The translations under genes were made by a program, and so were the position numbers. 64,000 bases of DNA from Candidatus Tectimicrobiota bacterium. GTDB lineage: Bacteria > Tectomicrobia > Entotheonellia > Entotheonellales > Entotheonellaceae. The notes beneath the pieces are model-generated. The model saw nothing but the letters and a program-made list of their open reading frames with translations, searched no databases and was not told where the DNA came from. Below, one piece after another: positions 35,507-44,199 of the stretch. Every line of letters begins with the position of its first letter. Positions within the stretch are counted from its first letter, which is position 1. Location: positions 83,935 through 147,934 of the forward strand of contig BPKO01000012.1 in the NCBI GenBank assembly GCA_026005175.1, given 5' to 3'.

Positions 35507-36639
35507 TTACCTGAGGACCAAGGCCTTTGGCGATGCAGGCGGCAGGATATCCGCAGTGGGAGACACCATGAAAGTTCCCCTTACGGTGTTCCACGAATCG
35601 TTGCTTCCTACCCCGGTAAAGACGAGAACAAACTCTTTCCCATCTACACTGAGCCATTTATTGGAGAAATTCCAAAAAAATGTACTCGACTCAATATGAG
35701 GAGAACCAAAATTGTTCATATACGCTACCGTTGTCCATGGCCCCCCATGGTTCGGGAGCGTCAAAGACCCCCATTTTCCCCCTCATACTGGTCTCATGTT
35801 CAGTGATCAAAAAATATCTATTTAGACCTTTATTATAACTTACACTAACGTTCCATCCAACGCCGTTTGGATCCATAAATACTGGAACTCTATTTTTAAT
35901 ATCGTTTGTCCACAATGGATTTCCGCCCCCATCGAATCCGGAAAAAAATTGGTATGCCGATCTATCCATAATCGAATTCTTATGAACACGAATTAATGCT
36001 ATTTCTCCTGGTTTCTGAACCTTCAAAGAGCTGCTATCTTTCAAATGGTTTGCATATATGTAAACAAACTCGTCGCGTGCTCCCTGATATCCCTTACCAA
36101 ACTGCAAAAACGTGGGTAAGATGAGGCCATCGTTTTTGGAAAAGGCCCAACTGGCTCCGCTCCACGAAGCGCCGCCGTCCGTGGAACGATAAAGTCTTGC
36201 TTCTTCATAGTTTTGCGTGTTGGAACCAGGGCTTACCCACATATACAGGGTATTGCCAAGAGCCAGGATGCCGTATGATTTGCCTCCAAACGTCGCCGGG
36301 TAGAGGCTGTTTTTGCCTCCCCAGACGTTGATCCCGACATAGGACGTCGCGTCTCCTTCGACGCGGGCAACGCCAAGTGAGACCCTCCCGTCGGTGTTCG
36401 TTCCGCCAAACCCCCCGCCATCGCCCCAAGAGGTGTACTGATGGTTATCATTTGCCCAAGTAACGGGGCCAGTTGTCACTCCCTAGAGCATGCCGCTCAT
36501 GGGTAGAGAAATCAAAGCTAATTCCTGTAACTACAGGACTTTCTGGGTACGGTAAGATCTGTGCTTCTGCGGTGCAGATTCCGCTTAAAAACCATAATGC
36601 TATAGAAACTGCAGAAAATTTTTTCTTTCGATTCATCAT
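35507..36639 (-). CDS. Secreted DUF4185/sialidase-like beta-propeller protein, two frame breaks, AT-rich
   Basis: The start is ATG 36639 (or 36636), seven bases after GGAG. A signal peptide is clear (KKKFSAVSIALWFLSGICTAEA). The mature protein has SPVVTGISFDFS, WANDNHQYTSWGDGGGF, ARLYRSTDGGASWSG and YNKGLNRYFLITEHET. These repeat blades look like the DUF4185/exo-sialidase-like propeller fold. It is broken at G run 36465-36468 and C run 35741-35746. Removing one base from each restores N-W-P-V-T-W and P-E-P-W-G-P-W-T-T, giving 376 residues. The gene is distinctly AT-rich against its neighbours, which points to recent transfer. The substrate is unknown; binding or cleaving the exported glycan is a guess. 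Confidence 0.7.
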
Positions 36640-36652
36640 TTAAAAACTCCTT

Positions 36653-37552
36653 CTATCTCACAGAATAAATATCCCTTCCCATAAACCATATCCCCGGAAG
36701 CGCCACCAGGAGCTGCATCACGTGGGAGAGGAAAGCCAGCGAAAAGGCCTGTTCAGGGAGGATCCCGATAAGCCCGTACAGTCCGATTGCCGAGGCTTCC
36801 CCTACCCCCCAGCCGTCAGGCGCAATTGGCAAGCGGTAGAGGAGCGTATGGACCGTGGCCACAGAGAGAAACAGCAGCGGATCTGCGACAATGCCGAGCC
36901 CATACGCCATTGCCAAGACGATACAAAGCTGTAGGCCGTGCTCAACCACCGTCAGCATGCCGTTCCACGCCAGGGCTCTGCGGTGTTTGCCGTACTGGAC
37001 ATAGGCCTCAAGGAAACGGCCCGTGCCTTGCGCCAGGCGGGACCGCGATGCCGACAGCCAGCGATGCACGGCAGCGCGGCAGCGCGGGTGCAGCGACAGC
37101 CAGAAGGCCCCGTGCCCGCCTGCCGCCACTGCCAGCAGCCCCCAGGCCCATACGGCGGGAAAAGCAGGGGAGCGGTGAAGAAAGTACGCCATGCCCGCCA
37201 AAGCCCAGCTCACCGCAGAGAGCAGCCCCATTGCCTTCTCGATGGCCAGCGAGGCCACCACCGGGTAGGTGGCGCCTGTTGCACGCACGACCAGATACGC
37301 CCGCAGGGCATCTCCCCCCAGACTGGTGGGCAAAAACGTGCCGGCAAACGTCCCCTGATAGAAGAAGCGGACAAGGGCACTGAACGGCACCTTGAGGCCA
37401 ACGGCCCACAGGAGCACGGCCCACTTCCAGGCCATCAGCAGCCGGTCGAGGGTCATCACAGCGAGGATCAAGGCCAGCCACAGGAGGGAGACGCGCTGTA
37501 GGGTGCGGCCGACGGCGCCAAGGTCGAGCCACAAGGCACAGGCGGCAAACAT
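36653..37552 (-). CDS. AglD/LPG-synthase-TM family membrane protein (flippase-like)
   Basis: The 299-residue protein has about eight membrane helices. The conserved landmarks are FFYQGTFAGTFLPTSLGGDALRAY cut here into FFYQGTFAGTF and PTSLGGDALRAY, then IEKAMGLLSA and LPIAPDGWGVGEASAIGLYG. These match the YbhN/AglD family (lysylphosphatidylglycerol-synthase membrane domain), often linked to lipid-linked sugar transport. The ATG at 37552 begins inside what looks like the first helix (WRWLLAGG lies just upstream in frame). The true start is probably further upstream; an ATG at 37667 would fit if one G were removed near 37590. The start is therefore uncertain, the family call is firm. Confidence 0.75.
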   Translation of the reverse strand: MFAACALWLDLGAVGRTLQRVSLLWLALILAVMTLDRLLMAWKWAVLLWAVGLKVPFSALVRFFYQGTFAGTFLPTSLGGDALRAYLVVRATGATYPVVASLAIEKAMGLLSAVSWALAGMAYFLHRSPAFPAVWAWGLLAVAAGGHGAFWLSLHPRCRAAVHRWLSASRSRLAQGTGRFLEAYVQYGKHRRALAWNGMLTVVEHGLQLCIVLAMAYGLGIVADPLLFLSVATVHTLLYRLPIAPDGWGVGEASAIGLYGLIGILPEQAFSLAFLSHVMQLLVALPGIWFMGRDIYSVR

Positions 37553-37642
37553 GCCTCCGGCCAGCAGCCACCGCCACCCGTGGCGCCGCCACCCTGGCCG
37601 CGCCGATGGCTTTGCCCCGCGCCTCCTGCGCTGCCGCGCCTT

Positions 37643-38275
37643 TTATCCCCGAAGAGGCGATCGACATCCGTCATGCCGGGCGGCGGCCGGGCGCCAAGGG
37701 TGCGGCCGCCGGGGGTAGCGGCCCATCCAGCGCTGCTTCAGCCAGAGCAGGCCGGCAAGCAGCGACCCCAGGACGGCGATTTCGAGGCCGATGGCGCCGA
37801 GATTGACCGGATGCGCCAGGGCCGCAAGCCATGCCCCGGTGGAGGCGGTGGTGGTGGCGGCGTGGTTCACTCCCAAGAAAACGGGCCACGGCGCCAGCAC
37901 ATGGGCGGACATCAAGGGCCATAGCAGGGGAATGCCGTACGGAGGACGGCCGTCGGGACAAAACACATCGATGAGCAAGTGCGACCCGTATGCCAGCAGA
38001 AAGCGTCCCCAGGCCCCTATCCAGGCAGCGTGCCCCCGGTGCAGCAGGAGGGCCACGGCCAGACTCACGCCGCCCGCTACGCCCAGGCTGTGCGAGATGC
38101 CCTGGTGATAGCGCGCCGGCTGTCCTATCAGAAGGCCCGGGAGAAAATCGAAGTCAGGGGCCACGGCCAGCAGCATGCACAGCCACAGCCAGGCACGCCC
38201 TCCCTGCTCGGCCGGCTTGGTGGTCAGCCGGTACACCGCGTAGCCCGCCAGGGCATGCCCGATGGGCGTGGCCAT
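37643..38275 (-). CDS. YdjM-like membrane-bound metal-dependent hydrolase family protein
   Basis: The 210-residue protein begins MATPIGHALAGYAVYRL, then LLAVAPDFDFLPGLLIG, YHQGISHSLGVAGG and YGSHLLIDVFCPDGRPPYG. These H-G-x2-S-H-S and S-H-L-x2-D motifs and four or more helices are typical of the YdjM/DUF457 family. The family is annotated as metal-dependent hydrolase, but its reaction is poorly known. It lies one base after the AsnB-like gene and is read with it. The role in glycan assembly is unclear. Confidence 0.8.
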   Translation of the reverse strand: MATPIGHALAGYAVYRLTTKPAEQGGRAWLWLCMLLAVAPDFDFLPGLLIGQPARYHQGISHSLGVAGGVSLAVALLLHRGHAAWIGAWGRFLLAYGSHLLIDVFCPDGRPPYGIPLLWPLMSAHVLAPWPVFLGVNHAATTTASTGAWLAALAHPVNLGAIGLEIAVLGSLLAGLLWLKQRWMGRYPRRPHPWRPAAARHDGCRSPLRG

Positions 38276-38276
38276 G

Positions 38277-40220
38277 TCACGCCGCCTCCTGCGTGTCCAC
38301 CCCGGCCAGCTCCTCGCTGAGCTGCGCCACCGGCGTTCTCTCGATGAACATCCGGTACCAGACCTCGGCGTTGAGCAGCAGCCACAGGCGGTTGCCGTGG
38401 TCGGCCCGCCGGGAGAGGTGCTCGGTCAAAAGGCGATCCACGACCGCCTGCTGCAGCAGGCCGTCTCGCCCCAGGTGGGCGCTGGCGAGAAAGCGGCGAA
38501 AGAGCACCCGGTACTCCTCGCGCAGCAGGTAGGGCAAGGCGGAGGAAAAGCCCTGCTTGGGCCGCCGCAGCAGGGGGGCGGGCAGGTACTTCTGCGCCAG
38601 GCGCTTTTGCAGGTAGCGCAGCTTCCGCCCGCGCACTTTGAGGTGCACCGGCAGGCGCGCGGCAAATTCCGCCACCTCGTGGTCCATCAAGGGGCTGCGC
38701 GCTTCAAGCCCGTGCGCCATGGTCATGCGGTCCAGAATCATCACCGAGTGATCCGGCAGCCGCACCTGGCTGTCGGCATAGAGCATGCGGTCAAGGGGGG
38801 CTTCGGCCTGCGCCTGCACAAAGGGCTCTCGCAAGGCGGCTTCGGGGTCAAAGTGCGCCAGCACCTCGCGCATCGCCGGCCCGTAGAGCGCTTGGCGCCA
38901 GGCGGGAGGAAAGTAAAAGTAGCTCAGGCTGCGCGCGTAGCGCGCCCCGCCTTGCAGCTCGGCGATGTGGTGCAGCCACTTGAGCCGGTGGGCCAGACTC
39001 TTGTACCAGCGCCCCTCGGGAAGGTGCGCCAGCAGCGGCCCCAGGACCCCGCGGCGCAGCCCCGCAGGCAAGCGCGCGTAGTAATCGGCATACAAGTTTC
39101 CATAGTAGCGATCGTAGCCGCCAAAGAGCTCATCTCCGCCGTCGCCGCCCAGGACGACTTTGACGTGCTCCCGGGCCATCTGGGCGATGAGGTACGTGCA
39201 GAGGGCCAGCGGGTCGGAGGGTTCGTCGAGGTGCCACACCAGGCGCGGCAGAAGGCGCACGAGCGAGGGCGTCACCCGCTTTTCGTGGTGGCGGGTGCCG
39301 TACTGCCGCGCCACCAGCCGCGCATAGGGCGCCTCGTCGTAGGCCTTGTAAGGCAAGCCCATGGAAAACGTCTGCAGGGGCTCCCCTATCCCGTGCTTCA
39401 TTAGCATGGCCACCACCAGGGTGGAATCCAGGCCGCCGCTGAGAAACGCGCCCACCGGCACGTCACTGACCAAGTGCAGCCGCAGGCAGTCGAGCAGGCA
39501 GGCTTCGAGCGCCTCGAGCAGCTCGTCTTCCGTCCCCACCAGCTTGGGCTCGTAGTGCAGGTCCCAGTAGCGCTCGACTTTCACCCCGGCGTCGGGCGTA
39601 AACGTCAGCAGGTGCGCCGGGGGCAGCTTGCGCACGGCGCGAAACATGGTGCGCGGCGGCGCAATGAGCCGCAGGCTCAGGTACTGGTCGAGCGCCTCGC
39701 GGTCGAGCTCGGCCAGGGTGGGGTCGAAGGCGAGCAGAGCCTTGATTTCGGAAGCAAAGAGCAGCTCGCCGCCGCGCTCGACATAAAAGAACGGCTTTTG
39801 CCCCAGGCGGTCGCGCGCCGCCACCAGGCGCCGCTGGCGGCTGTCCCAGAGGGCAAAGGCGAACATGCCGCGCAGGCGCGTGACGCCGTGCGCGCCAAGG
39901 TCTTCGTAGAGGTGCACGAGGACCTCGGTGTCGCTGCGGGTGGCAAAGCGGTGGCCTTTGGCTTCCAGCTCGCGCCGCAGGGCCTGGTAGTTGTAAATCT
40001 CGCCGTTGAAGACCACCCACACTGTGCCGTCTTCGTTGGCCAGGGGCTGGTGGCCGCCCGCGAGGTCGATGATGGCCAGGCGCCGCTGCCCCAGCGCCGC
40101 CTCGGGCGTGCAGTAAAGCCCTTCGTCGTCCGGGCCGCGATGGCGCAGCACCTGCAGCATGCGCCGCACGCGGGCCGCCTCCACGCCCGCCGGGCAAATC
40201 TGACCGGCAATGCCGCACAC
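38277..40220 (-). CDS. AsnB-type glutamine-dependent amidotransferase (asparagine synthase family), copy 2
   Basis: The start is GTG 40220, chosen because it puts Cys directly at position 2 (VCGIAGQI), as the class II amidotransferase mechanism requires; AGG lies upstream. The 647-residue protein has LRHRGPDDEG, VFNGEIYNYQAL, SDTEVLVHLYED, the PPi-synthetase loop FLSGGLDSTLVVAML and LGGDGGDELFGGYDRYYG. It resembles copy 1 at 6,292-8,166 but is clearly divergent, so the two probably amidate different acceptors. It starts five bases after the stop of the carbamoyltransferase gene. Its neighbours suggest decoration of a uronic acid or another carboxyl-bearing sugar. Confidence 0.9.
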   Translation of the reverse strand: MCGIAGQICPAGVEAARVRRMLQVLRHRGPDDEGLYCTPEAALGQRRLAIIDLAGGHQPLANEDGTVWVVFNGEIYNYQALRRELEAKGHRFATRSDTEVLVHLYEDLGAHGVTRLRGMFAFALWDSRQRRLVAARDRLGQKPFFYVERGGELLFASEIKALLAFDPTLAELDREALDQYLSLRLIAPPRTMFRAVRKLPPAHLLTFTPDAGVKVERYWDLHYEPKLVGTEDELLEALEACLLDCLRLHLVSDVPVGAFLSGGLDSTLVVAMLMKHGIGEPLQTFSMGLPYKAYDEAPYARLVARQYGTRHHEKRVTPSLVRLLPRLVWHLDEPSDPLALCTYLIAQMAREHVKVVLGGDGGDELFGGYDRYYGNLYADYYARLPAGLRRGVLGPLLAHLPEGRWYKSLAHRLKWLHHIAELQGGARYARSLSYFYFPPAWRQALYGPAMREVLAHFDPEAALREPFVQAQAEAPLDRMLYADSQVRLPDHSVMILDRMTMAHGLEARSPLMDHEVAEFAARLPVHLKVRGRKLRYLQKRLAQKYLPAPLLRRPKQGFSSALPYLLREEYRVLFRRFLASAHLGRDGLLQQAVVDRLLTEHLSRRADHGNRLWLLLNAEVWYRMFIERTPVAQLSEELAGVDTQEAA

Positions 40221-40225
40221 GGGGC

Positions 40226-41998
40226 TTACCTCGACACCTTGGGCGAGGGGCGCAGGGGCCGCCGCAGGGGGGCGGGGTTGCGCGCCAAGTAGTGGCCGAT
40301 GGCCAGGTAGTCGAGGTGGCCCAGCTGAAAGGCGCGGATGGCGTCGGCCGGGGTGCAGACGATGGGCTCTTCGTGCATGTTGAAGCTGGTGTTGATCACC
40401 GAGGGCAGGCCGGTCAGCCGGTAGTACTCGCGCAGAATGGCGTAAAAGCTGGGGTTGTCTTGCGGGCGCACCAGCTGCGGGCGCGCCGTGCCATCGACGT
40501 GGATCACCCCCGGGCAGTGCGCTCGCATCCAAGGGGTGCAGGCAAAGGTGATGGTCATGAAGCGGGCGGTGTTTTCCGCCCCCTCAAGGTGCAGGTAGCA
40601 ACGGCCGGCCTCTTCGGCCAGCGTCGAGGGGGCAAAGGGCATGAACTCGGTGCGCTGCAGGGCGTGGTTGAGCCAGTCGTTGACGCTGGGATCGGTGGGC
40701 TGGTAGAGGATGGAGCGGTTGCCCAGGGCGCGCGGGCCATACTCCATGCGGCCGTTGAAGCGCGCCACCACGTAGCCCTCGGCCAGCTTGGCCGCGATAA
40801 CGCGCTCAATGTCCGGGTGGTACTCGGCGGCAATACCGGCGCGCGCGAGCTCCTGCCGGATCTCTTCGTCGCTGAATTCCGGCCCCAGGTAGACGTGCTC
40901 CATGCACAGGCGCGGCTTCTCGGGCCGTGTCTCCCCGTGGTCGTAGTAAGCGGCCAGCGCCGCCCCCACCGGCATGCCCTCGTCGGACATGCCCGGATGG
41001 ATGAAGACCTCTTCCACCCCCGGAATCTCGTGCACGCGGCGGTTGACCGCCACGTTGGCAAACAGCCCGCCGGCCAGCGCCACTTTGCTGCGGCCGGAGC
41101 GCTTGAGCCAGTGCTGCACGTACTGCACCACCAGCGCTTCGGTGTGGTGCTGCACGCTGGCCGCCAGGTCGGCGCGGTCGAAATCGGCCGGCAGGCGCCG
41201 CCGCAGCTCGCGCAGCGCGGAGTGGAAAAAGACGTTGCCGATGTTCTTAAATGTGCCGTTTTCGTAGGCGATGAACTGCCGCAAAATGTCGAGGTAGCGC
41301 GGCGTGCCGTGGGCGGCCAGCCCGGTGATCTTGCCTTCGTGGCGGCCGGCCTTGAAGCCGCAGATCTGGGTGATGTAGGAGTAAAACACCCCCAGCGAGT
41401 GGTAGCTGGGCACCGTGTGCAGGAGGCGAAAGCGGCCGTCCTGGACGTCGTAAACGCGCGAGGATACCCCGTCGCCGCCGCCGTCGATGGTGACCACCAA
41501 GGCGGCGTCAAAGCCGCTGGAGTAGTAGGCCGAGGTGGCGTGGCAGTAGTGGTGGTCGATGAAGACCACCGGTGCCTGGATGCCAAACTCGTGGCGCAGG
41601 ATGTGGCGCAGCATGCGCCGGCGGTGGGCGTAGAAGGGCTGACGCACCAAGTAGTAGAGTCGGGGTAGGAAGGGGGCATAGGGCACGGCACGGCTGAGCA
41701 CCGAGGCCACGTCGAAGATGGTCTGCTTGACCCGCCCGCGGTCGAGGCCAAACCAGCCGCCGCGGAAGTCGACGTAGCGGTTGATGAGGTGCTGGTTGAT
41801 CGTGGCGATGGCCACGCGGTCAATGTCCTGCGGCCCCAGGCCGCTTAGCTCCATCACCTTGGCGATCGACAGGCGCGGCACGCCAAAGACCATCTTCTCG
41901 CGCACCAGCCGCTCGTCGGTCACCACGGCGGTAAAGACGCCATCGCGCAGGATGGCCGAGCCACAGCTGACGTGGTCGCCAAGGCCCAGAATGTTCAC
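40226..41998 (-). CDS. NodU/CmcH-type carbamoyltransferase
   Basis: The start is GTG 41998, overlapping the GT4 stop as GTGA and preceded by GGAGGAG; this gives 590 residues. The N-terminal Kae1-like domain opens NILGLGDHVSCGSAILRDG. It continues with FIDHHYCHATSAYYSSGF and VVTIDGGGDGVSSRVY, the metal and nucleotide sites. The C-terminal domain has ARFNGRMEYGPRALGNRSIL and PSVINTSFNMHEEPIVCTP. The family transfers carbamoyl from carbamoyl phosphate to sugar hydroxyls (NodU, TobZ). With carAB in the same operon, carbamoylation of the glycan is a strong inference. Confidence 0.93.
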   Translation of the reverse strand: MNILGLGDHVSCGSAILRDGVFTAVVTDERLVREKMVFGVPRLSIAKVMELSGLGPQDIDRVAIATINQHLINRYVDFRGGWFGLDRGRVKQTIFDVASVLSRAVPYAPFLPRLYYLVRQPFYAHRRRMLRHILRHEFGIQAPVVFIDHHYCHATSAYYSSGFDAALVVTIDGGGDGVSSRVYDVQDGRFRLLHTVPSYHSLGVFYSYITQICGFKAGRHEGKITGLAAHGTPRYLDILRQFIAYENGTFKNIGNVFFHSALRELRRRLPADFDRADLAASVQHHTEALVVQYVQHWLKRSGRSKVALAGGLFANVAVNRRVHEIPGVEEVFIHPGMSDEGMPVGAALAAYYDHGETRPEKPRLCMEHVYLGPEFSDEEIRQELARAGIAAEYHPDIERVIAAKLAEGYVVARFNGRMEYGPRALGNRSILYQPTDPSVNDWLNHALQRTEFMPFAPSTLAEEAGRCYLHLEGAENTARFMTITFACTPWMRAHCPGVIHVDGTARPQLVRPQDNPSFYAILREYYRLTGLPSVINTSFNMHEEPIVCTPADAIRAFQLGHLDYLAIGHYLARNPAPLRRPLRPSPKVSR

Positions 41999-43173
41999 GG
42001 CTCTCCTCCTTCCTTGCCTGGCCCGCGCGACGCGGCCAGCGCCCGGTACAGGGCACTGTACTTCTGCGCGCAGCGCTCGATGTAAAATTCCTCGACATAA
42101 GCCCGGTTGAACTGCCCCATCTCGCGGCGCAACGGGGCGTGATCGCACAGCTCTTGCAAGCGGTGGGCAAAGAGGGCGCGGTCGCCCAGGCGCACCAGGA
42201 AGCCCGTTTTGCCGTCGATCAGAAAGTCCACGTGCCCTCCGTGGTCGTAGCTGACAATGGGCAGGCCGCAGGCCATGGCTTCAAGGAACATGAGGCCAAA
42301 GCCCTCGTGCTGGGTGGTCGACACGTAAATGTCGGCCACGCTGAGGACCTGGAACTTCACCTCGTCGCTGACGCTCCCCAGAAACGCCACGCGGTCGCCC
42401 AGACCCTGCTGTGCTGCCTGCTGCTGCAGCCGCGACTTTTCGGGCCCGTCGCCGATGATCAGCAGCTTGAAAGCCACGCCGTGCAGCCGCGCCACGACGT
42501 CCAGAAGCTCGTGCGTGGCCTTGCGCGGCACCAGCCGCCCTACGGTCACCAGCAGGAGCTCCTGGGCCCGGTAGCCCAGGGCTTCCCGGCAGGTGCGGGA
42601 ATAGACGGGGCGCCGGATGCCGTGCGGGATCTTCACGATGTCGCGGGTGATGCCGTAGCGGCTCTGGGCATGGGCGATGATGTCTGTCGACATGCCCACC
42701 ACGGCGTCGGAAGCCCGCAGCAAATGGCGCACCAGAGCCCGCAGCAGCGCGTGGCGGTGAGGAGAAAGGCGCTTGCTGGGGTCGTAAATGTCGCCCCCTA
42801 GAATCGACAGCAGGTGCGGCACGCCGAAGTGCCGCGCCAAAAGGAACCCCGAGGGGGCAGAAGGCACGGCAAACAGCGAGTGGACCACGTCGACGCGCTG
42901 CCGGCGCAGCAGGCGCCAGCCATACCCCAGGCTGCTGGGGAAAAACGACAGCATGGAGCGCAGCGAAGCCACCTGCGGGTCGTGCCGTCCCCACACCGGA
43001 ACGCGTACGATCTCCACCCCCCCACACACCTCGCGCGCCGGCAGCCCGTCGTAGCGCGACGTGAGCAGGGTGATGGCGTGCTCCTGGCTCAGGGCTTCGG
43101 CCAGATCCCGGTTGAGCACGCCGCCGCCGCCGCCCAGGGGAGGATACTCGTAGTTGAGCATGAGAATGCGCAT
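41995..43173 (-). CDS. GT4 glycosyltransferase
   Basis: The start is ATG 43173, giving 392 residues beginning MRILMLNYEYPPLGGGGGVL, a glycine-rich acceptor loop. Also visible are DVVHSLFAVPSAPSGFLLA, LLSILGGDIYDPSKR, IPHGIRRPVYS, LLVTVGRLVPRKATHELLD, LLIIGDGPEKSRLQ, DIYVSTTQHEGFGLMFLEAM and PIVSYDHGGHVDFL. The donor motif E-G-F-G-L-M-F-L-E is standard GT4. The stop overlaps the carbamoyltransferase start. Confidence 0.92.
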   Translation of the reverse strand: MRILMLNYEYPPLGGGGGVLNRDLAEALSQEHAITLLTSRYDGLPAREVCGGVEIVRVPVWGRHDPQVASLRSMLSFFPSSLGYGWRLLRRQRVDVVHSLFAVPSAPSGFLLARHFGVPHLLSILGGDIYDPSKRLSPHRHALLRALVRHLLRASDAVVGMSTDIIAHAQSRYGITRDIVKIPHGIRRPVYSRTCREALGYRAQELLLVTVGRLVPRKATHELLDVVARLHGVAFKLLIIGDGPEKSRLQQQAAQQGLGDRVAFLGSVSDEVKFQVLSVADIYVSTTQHEGFGLMFLEAMACGLPIVSYDHGGHVDFLIDGKTGFLVRLGDRALFAHRLQELCDHAPLRREMGQFNRAYVEEFYIERCAQKYSALYRALAASRGPGKEGGEP

Positions 43174-43190
43174 CGCAGGCTCCTGGCGTG

Positions 43191-44180
43191 TTAAAGCTCG
43201 CCGCGCTCCCGGTACCACTGGGCGGTTTGTTGCATGCCGGCTTTGACGTCCCACTGGGGGAAGAAGCCCAGCACCTCGTTGGCTTTTTGCAGCGAGAACA
43301 CAAAGCTCTTTTTGAAGAAGTCAAGGCGCCGCCGGTGGATCACGGGCTTGATGCCCACGCGTCCCATCACGCTTTCCCCTAGCCAGGCCATGGCGTTGCC
43401 CACCCACAGGGGCAGGTGCCAGCGCGGCACCGGCTTGCCCAGGACGTCGGCGATGCACTGCACCATCTGCCGTGTGGTCAGCCATTCTTTACCGGCCAGC
43501 ACAAAGACCTCGCCGCAGGCTGGCGCCACTTCGGCGGCCCGCCGCAGGCCGGCGAGCAAGTCGTCGATGTAAATCGGGTGGTGCAGGTTGTCGCCTTTGC
43601 CAAAAAAGCAGAACACCCCCTTGTCGATGGCTTTAAACAGCTTGAGCAGGCGGCGATCCCCGGGACCGTAGGTTTCGGCGATGCGGATGACGACCACCGG
43701 CAGCCGGTCGCAGTAGCTCAGGACCAGCCGCTCGCCTTCCAGCTTGGTTACCCCGTAGACGTTGTCCGGCTGCAGCGGGGAGGTCTCGTCTAGGGCGCCC
43801 TGCCGCGCGCTGCCGTAAACGCCAATGGTGCTGCCGTGAACCAGGCGCCCCACCCCGGCCCGCAGGCTCGCCTCCAGCACCGTGCGGGTGCCTTCGACGT
43901 TGACTTGCCAAAAGTGCGCCTGCGGGGCGTGGGCCTCGTGCTGGGCTGCCGCCAGGTGATAGACGCACGCCGCCCCGCGCACCGCTTCGGCAACGCGCGC
44001 CGCATCGGTCACCGAGCCGCAGAGCACGCGCGCCCCTTGCGCCTCGAGCAGGCGGCGGTTGGCGGCTTCCGCAGGGGTGTTTTCTTGCCCCAAGACGGTG
44101 ACTTCCTGGCCCGCGGCCAGGCAGCGCAGCGCCAGGCGCGAGCCAATAAATCCGGTACCGCCGGTGATCGTCACCCGCAT
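43191..44180 (-). CDS. NAD-dependent sugar epimerase/dehydratase (extended SDR)
   Basis: The 329-residue protein begins MRVTITGGTGFIGSRLALR with the Rossmann G-x-x-G-x-x-G. It has YHLAAAQHEAHAP, VHGSTIGVYG, the catalytic Y-G-V-T-K, and IRIAETYGPGDRRLLK. It belongs to the extended SDR family, which epimerises, reduces or dehydrates nucleotide sugars. Which one cannot be decided. It is followed by a GT4 gene and preceded by a methyltransferase gene. A reductase/epimerase acting on a deoxysugar nucleotide is a reasonable guess. Confidence 0.88.
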   Translation of the reverse strand: MRVTITGGTGFIGSRLALRCLAAGQEVTVLGQENTPAEAANRRLLEAQGARVLCGSVTDAARVAEAVRGAACVYHLAAAQHEAHAPQAHFWQVNVEGTRTVLEASLRAGVGRLVHGSTIGVYGSARQGALDETSPLQPDNVYGVTKLEGERLVLSYCDRLPVVVIRIAETYGPGDRRLLKLFKAIDKGVFCFFGKGDNLHHPIYIDDLLAGLRRAAEVAPACGEVFVLAGKEWLTTRQMVQCIADVLGKPVPRWHLPLWVGNAMAWLGESVMGRVGIKPVIHRRRLDFFKKSFVFSLQKANEVLGFFPQWDVKAGMQQTAQWYRERGEL

Positions 44181-44199
44181 GGCGTTCTCCTTGCGCCGC

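Noticed and set aside
40292-41668. Long plus-strand open frame opposite the carbamoyltransferase
   Set aside because: It is the complement of a well-supported gene; no signal or domain pattern is seen.
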